Below are positions 13,200 through 13,593 of a stretch of DNA of 13,593 bases, in pieces. Under the pieces are notes generated by a model. That model had not been told where the DNA came from. It saw only the letters and a program-made list of their open reading frames with translations, and ran no database searches. How positions within the stretch are numbered: the first letter of the stretch is position 1; each line of letters begins with the position of its first letter. Both the position numbers and the translations under genes were made by a program. The stretch comes from JAWOFN01 sp046497505 [NCBI: bacterium] (GTDB lineage: Bacteria; Blakebacterota; Blakebacteria; Blakebacterales), in contig JAWOFN010000018.1 of NCBI GenBank assembly GCA_046497505.1, forward strand, positions 1-13,593. The letters are read 5' to 3'.

Positions 13200-13593
13200 A
13201 TGCCTCATCGCAGCCCGATGTCCCGCATCACGCTCACCCCGCTCCTCGCGCTCCTCCTCGCCCTCCCGCTGCTCACATCGGGCGCTCCGCCCCAGCCGGA
13301 TGCCGCGGCCCTGGTGGAGGCCGCCGACCAGCGGCTCCGGGGCGAGACCCAGCGGGGCACCTACCGGATGGAGATCACCACCCCGCGCTGGACCCGGACC
13401 CTGGAGATGCGGGTCTGGGGAAAGGGCACCGAGTACTTCCTGATCCGCATCGACGAGCCGGCGGAAGAAGCGGGGACCGGGTTCCTCAAGATCGAGAACG
13501 AGGTCTGGAGCTATCTCCCCTCGGTGGAGAAGACCATCAAGATCCCCCCCTCCATGATGCACCAGTCGTGGATGGGATCCGACTTCACCTACG
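13200..13593 (+). CDS. LolA-like outer-membrane lipoprotein-sorting family protein (3' partial)
   Basis: The frame is open to the window edge, so only the first 131 codons are seen. An N-terminal signal peptide is clear: RSP.SRI then LLALLLALPLLTSG, with probable cleavage near residue 27-30, so the product is exported. The mature part starts with DAAALVEAADQRLRG and continues with YRMEITTPRW, LEMRVWGKGTEYFLIRI and VWSYLPSVEKTIKIPPSMMH, then SWMGSDFTY. These match the LolA-like 'outer membrane lipoprotein-sorting protein' family, often found beside RND/MMPL or FtsX-type permease genes. AAGGAGG nine bases before ATG 13200 supports this start; ATG 13179 is in frame upstream, and ATG 13218 is another option. 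The presence of this family implies a diderm cell. Confidence 0.88.
   Translation, partial: MPHRSPMSRITLTPLLALLLALPLLTSGAPPQPDAAALVEAADQRLRGETQRGTYRMEITTPRWTRTLEMRVWGKGTEYFLIRIDEPAEEAGTGFLKIENEVWSYLPSVEKTIKIPPSMMHQSWMGSDFTY

Noticed and set aside
13086-13562. 158-codon open frame on the minus strand at the right edge
   Set aside because: The plus strand encodes a signal peptide and LolA-like motifs with a good ribosome site; the antisense frame has neither.
1-13593. CRISPR array, tRNA, rRNA or plasmid/phage origin
   Set aside because: No regularly spaced short repeats, cloverleaf-like sequence, rRNA segments or iterons were seen; the only repeats are the Rhs duplication, the IS ends and single palindromes.

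Overview
The window is high-GC bacterial DNA with two very different halves. The right half holds an Fe-S assembly operon (sufB, sufC, sufD, sufU, sufT-like), a second SufU-like scaffold gene, osmC, a DUF302 gene and the start of a LolA-like secreted protein. LolA-like lipoprotein-sorting proteins point to a two-membrane (diderm) organism, while the zinc-type SufU and SufT are features usually seen outside Proteobacteria. A non-proteobacterial high-GC diderm (for example the Gemmatimonadota or Rhodothermota region of the tree) is a reasonable guess, but the phylum cannot be fixed from this sequence.

Left half (1-6912), an Rhs polymorphic-toxin locus and insertion-sequence graveyard. The window opens inside a large Rhs/YD-repeat protein that ends in a core domain plus a 137-residue cysteine-rich variable tip (1-1719). 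A small membrane protein follows 19 bp downstream (1739-2110) and is a candidate immunity protein. Next come a 3' fragment of an IS91-like transposase (2324-2515, minus) and then a second, 5'-truncated Rhs C-terminal cassette that starts abruptly at 2515. Its core copies bases 679-1194 without indels, at about 90% identity by eye, but it carries a different, hydrophobic tip. That tip is cut by an IS21-family element (3346-5669, istA/istB) flanked by a 6-bp CCCGGG duplication. Removing the element in silico restores an open frame that ends at 5774. A four-helix membrane protein (5958-6584) follows and is the candidate immunity protein for the second tip. From about 6592 to 6912 there are remnants of other insertion sequences.

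Right half (6913-13593), Fe-S assembly and redox genes. On the minus strand, sufB-sufC-sufD-sufU-sufT form a tightly packed operon from a promoter near 11490-11517 that overlaps a palindrome. The cysteine desulfurase gene sufS, commonly found between sufD and sufU, is absent. A second SufU/IscU-like gene runs divergently, followed by osmC, a strong hairpin terminator and a convergent DUF302 gene. A 16-bp perfect palindrome sits between DUF302 and the divergent LolA-like gene that runs off the right edge.

The most notable biology is the Rhs locus. It has a main Rhs gene with one toxin/immunity pair, and downstream an orphan tip cassette with its own putative immunity gene, linked by about 0.5 kb of homology that could allow tip exchange. 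The orphan tip is currently inactivated, or truncated, by the IS21 element.
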